Below are positions 5,763-7,694 of a stretch of 7,694 nucleotides of DNA, piece after piece. Each line of letters opens with the position of its first letter. The first letter of the stretch is position 1. Below the pieces are notes generated by a model. That model worked only from the letters and a program-made list of their open reading frames with translations, had not been told where the DNA came from and ran no database searches. The position numbers and the translations under genes are program-made. Origin of the DNA: CAZIPZ01 sp964541075 (GTDB taxonomy: Bacteria; Acidobacteriota; Terriglobia; 20CM-2-55-15); NCBI GenBank assembly GCA_964541075.1, contig CAZIPZ010000192.1:1-7694 (forward strand), written 5' to 3'.

Positions 5763-7694
5763 TTACGGTGCAGTCGCTTCGAACAGACGTATGTTTCCCG
5801 AGCCGGACGATCCGGGATTTCCCGAGAAAATGATGAGCTGCGTTGCGTAACCTCCGCCTCTGACAATATGGGGGAACACAACCTCTGGGCCGTTGGGTTG
5901 GTTCGCTTCGTCCCACGGCGTGGTGGTGGTCATCAGGAAGTCGCCTCGCTCGTTGTACCTCCCGCGTAGTGCTGCCACAAAGATGGGAGCGGTTGCCGTG
6001 AGCCTTATGATGCCGCGGAAATCGCTGGGCATTTGCGGTAAAAACTCGCTCACGAAGAGCGCCGTTTGGCCTTCGGCAGGGAGGTTCAACGCGGTCGTCA
6101 ACCCTGTAGGCCTTCCGTCAAGATTGTGAAGGTCTATCCGGACGGACACTGCCGAGGAGGATGGATTGGCAAGCGCTATGCCTGTTCGAACGGAGCCTAC
6201 CTGACCTAAGCTCCCTGAAGATTCGGCGTACATGCGGTAAGCCGAACCTGCCGGAGCGGTGAGAATACTTGTTTCCGAGACAGTGATTCCTTGCGAGTTT
6301 CTGTACGAGAAAAGCGCTAGACCGCTGGGAGTCGGATTGCCCGGAGCCGGTTCAACACGTACGGATCCCACCTTCAGCCCGTCGTTCGACCTCTGTGTCG
6401 CAACGTGGAATTCACCACGCGGTGGAATCGTGTATTCGAAGGAGGACGCCAAGACGCCGTTCACCTGCACCTTGACCGGAGAAGTCGCGTTGTTGGAATT
6501 CCGACCTTGGAATCGGATGACGCCGCTTAGGGGTGTGTCTGTAGGATTGATGAGGATTATCTGAGAATTCCATCCCCCCCCATCTACAAAGTGTGGCAAC
6601 AAGACCGAATTGCCTCCAGCTTCGCCGATGGTCGCTACTGGAAGCGACGTCATCAGGAATTCGCCACGCTCATTCGTGAAACCTCGCAACGCCACAGCAC
6701 CGATCGTGTTCGAGGAACTGAAGGTAAACGTTCCCCTGAAGTTGGTCGGCCCACGGAAAGGCGCCTCGTCGAGAAACGCCGCAACCTGTTGGTTGGCGCG
6801 GACAGTGACCGAACCTGATCCGCCATTGATGCCGCGAAAGTCAGTGAAATAAAAACGAATGAGCGTGTCCTGATCATTTGGATTTGCGAAAGCAATGCCA
6901 GTCTTAACAGAACCTGCAGATTCCGCATAAACCCGACCAGACGAAACCGGCTTGGTCGCCGGCACCCCCATTTCACTGACAAGCACGCCTTGCGTTCGTA
7001 GTCCGAATATGGCTACACCCGTCGGAGCGCTTGCCCCGTCGGGTTGCACTCGCCCAAATTGTGAGTAAATGGGACTGGCTGTCTCAGTCAAATCCCAAGA
7101 TGATCCGCCGAGTCCAGAAATAGAGTAAGGAATCACGGAATTGTTTACCACGACCGCGACGGGTATCGAGGTCCTGACGTTCCCTGCTGCATCCCTCGCA
7201 ACGGCCGTGAGCGTGTGCGGGCCATCGAGAACCATGGTCGTGTTCCAGATGATCGAATAAGGACTGGAAATATCTTCTGCACCCAGATTCGCACCGTCCA
7301 CCCGGAACTGGACGCCTGCAATCGCAACGTTGTCTGATGCATTCGCCGACACAGTTATGGATGTTCCACTGACGGTGGAGCCGTTTTGAGGTGAAGTGAC
7401 TGAAACATTAGGCGCAGTGGTGTCCGACGTGTTGCGCACCGACACGGTGACTGCCGCCGCAGTTGTCCGATTTCCCGCAGCATCGCGAGCAATGGCAGTC
7501 AGCGTGTGAGAACCATCTCCAACCGTGTTGGTGTTCCAGGTGATCGAATAAGGGGCGGAAGTATCTTCTGCGCCGAGGTTGGAGCCGTTGAGTGTGAATT
7601 GGACTCCCGCCACCCCGACGTTGTCGGAAGCATTGGCGGAGACGGCGACAGAACCGCTGACGGTGGCGCCGTTCTGCGGGGAAGTCATGGAGAC
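5763..7694 (-). CDS. Large repeat-bearing, probably secreted protein, N-terminus beyond window
   Basis: The frame is open to the right edge and ends at TAA 5765-5763, giving about 643 visible residues. The ATG at 7688 lies inside an Ig repeat, matching a Val in the next repeat, so it is not the true start. From the N-terminal side there are two Ig-like repeats of the kind seen in bacterial surface proteins (SPQNG-TVSG, ITWNT, HTLTA-ARDAAGN). A Ser/Gly-rich link follows, then two copies of a beta-rich module sharing YAES-GS, V-TGIA-ANP, FRG, ALRG--NERG-FL and PH-V-GGG. Cysteine appears to be absent and Ser, Thr, Gly and Asn are abundant, fitting an extracellular protein. No catalytic motif, LPXTG or C-terminal anchor is seen; it ends FEATAP. 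Adhesion or a surface/matrix role is plausible but not shown. It converges on the glycosyltransferase gene, so it is a separate transcription unit. Confidence 0.85.
   Translation of the reverse strand, partial: VSMTSPQNGATVSGSVAVSANASDNVGVAGVQFTLNGSNLGAEDTSAPYSITWNTNTVGDGSHTLTAIARDAAGNRTTAAAVTVSVRNTSDTTAPNVSVTSPQNGSTVSGTSITVSANASDNVAIAGVQFRVDGANLGAEDISSPYSIIWNTTMVLDGPHTLTAVARDAAGNVRTSIPVAVVVNNSVIPYSISGLGGSSWDLTETASPIYSQFGRVQPDGASAPTGVAIFGLRTQGVLVSEMGVPATKPVSSGRVYAESAGSVKTGIAFANPNDQDTLIRFYFTDFRGINGGSGSVTVRANQQVAAFLDEAPFRGPTNFRGTFTFSSSNTIGAVALRGFTNERGEFLMTSLPVATIGEAGGNSVLLPHFVDGGGWNSQIILINPTDTPLSGVIRFQGRNSNNATSPVKVQVNGVLASSFEYTIPPRGEFHVATQRSNDGLKVGSVRVEPAPGNPTPSGLALFSYRNSQGITVSETSILTAPAGSAYRMYAESSGSLGQVGSVRTGIALANPSSSAVSVRIDLHNLDGRPTGLTTALNLPAEGQTALFVSEFLPQMPSDFRGIIRLTATAPIFVAALRGRYNERGDFLMTTTTPWDEANQPNGPEVVFPHIVRGGGYATQLIIFSGNPGSSGSGNIRLFEATAP
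5778..6362 (-). repeat. C-terminal module, copy B
   Basis: This copy spans about residues 443-637 counted from the ATG at 7688. Landmarks are VRVEPAPG, YAESSGS, VRTGIALANPS, DFRGIIRL, AALRGRYNERGDFLMT and VFPHIVRGGGYATQLIIF. It ends four residues before the stop, so the module forms the extreme C-terminus. I cannot match it confidently to a named domain family. Confidence 0.7.
6504..7052 (-). repeat. C-terminal module, copy A
   Basis: This copy spans about residues 213-395 counted from the ATG at 7688. Landmarks are GRVQPDG, GRVYAESAGSVKTGIAFANP, FRGTFTF, VALRGFTNERGEFLMTSLP and LLPHFVDGGGWNSQIIL. It matches copy B with an offset of 233-241 residues at the protein level, with clearly diverged DNA, so this duplication is older than that of the Ig repeats. 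Confidence 0.7.
7143..7694 (-). repeat. Two tandem Ig-like repeats within the surface protein gene
   Basis: The repeat unit is 96-97 codons. One copy covers about 7694-7401 and the next about 7400-7143, with a one-codon length difference near the start (SGSVAVSA versus SGTSITVSA). DNA similarity is high: by eye, the 58-base stretches starting at 7240 and 7531 match at about 47 positions. This suggests fairly recent duplication. More copies may lie beyond the right edge, since the frame enters the window inside a repeat. Confidence 0.8.

Noticed and set aside
7686..7688. ATG as the start of the Ig-repeat protein
   Set aside because: It falls inside a repeat, where the next copy has Val, and the frame continues to the window edge with matching repeat sequence (VS before it).

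Overview
The window is about 7.7 kb of moderately GC-rich bacterial DNA that reads like a soil or sediment Gram-negative chromosome. The best taxonomic hint is the last gene. Its C-terminal modules (an 'NERGDFL' block followed by 'FPH-V-GGGY-TQ') recall large secreted proteins I associate from memory with Acidobacteria (Solibacter/Bryobacter-like). That assignment is an inference, not something the window proves. No tRNA, rRNA, CRISPR array, transposase or integrase is visible.

Layout. (1) Positions 1-1622, minus strand: a GAF-histidine-kinase-like gene (384-1622) followed 65 bp downstream by a small helical unknown protein (start 318) that runs off the left edge. The kinase has Asp where the phospho-accepting His should be, and its N-box has lost both usual Asn residues, so it may be a pseudokinase. 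(2) Positions 1623-1904: a 282 bp divergent intergenic region. (3) Positions 1905-5720, plus strand: an NAD-dependent sugar-nucleotide epimerase/dehydratase, a membrane-anchored HEAT-repeat protein, and a family 2 processive-type membrane glycosyltransferase. The last two overlap at a TGATG junction and are probably translationally coupled. (4) Positions 5715-5750: a strong imperfect hairpin between two convergent genes. (5) Positions 5763-7694, minus strand: the C-terminal part of a large, probably extracellular protein with two Ig-like repeats and two copies of a ~200-residue module. Its N-terminus lies beyond the right edge.

How the genes may work together. The epimerase could supply a nucleotide sugar. 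The glycosyltransferase could polymerise it at the inner membrane. The HEAT protein, tethered by one membrane segment and co-translated with the glycosyltransferase, is a plausible scaffold or regulator. This suggests a small exopolysaccharide or glycan locus, but the substrate is unknown and no export component is seen. The divergent GAF kinase-like protein could regulate it, but only its position suggests so.
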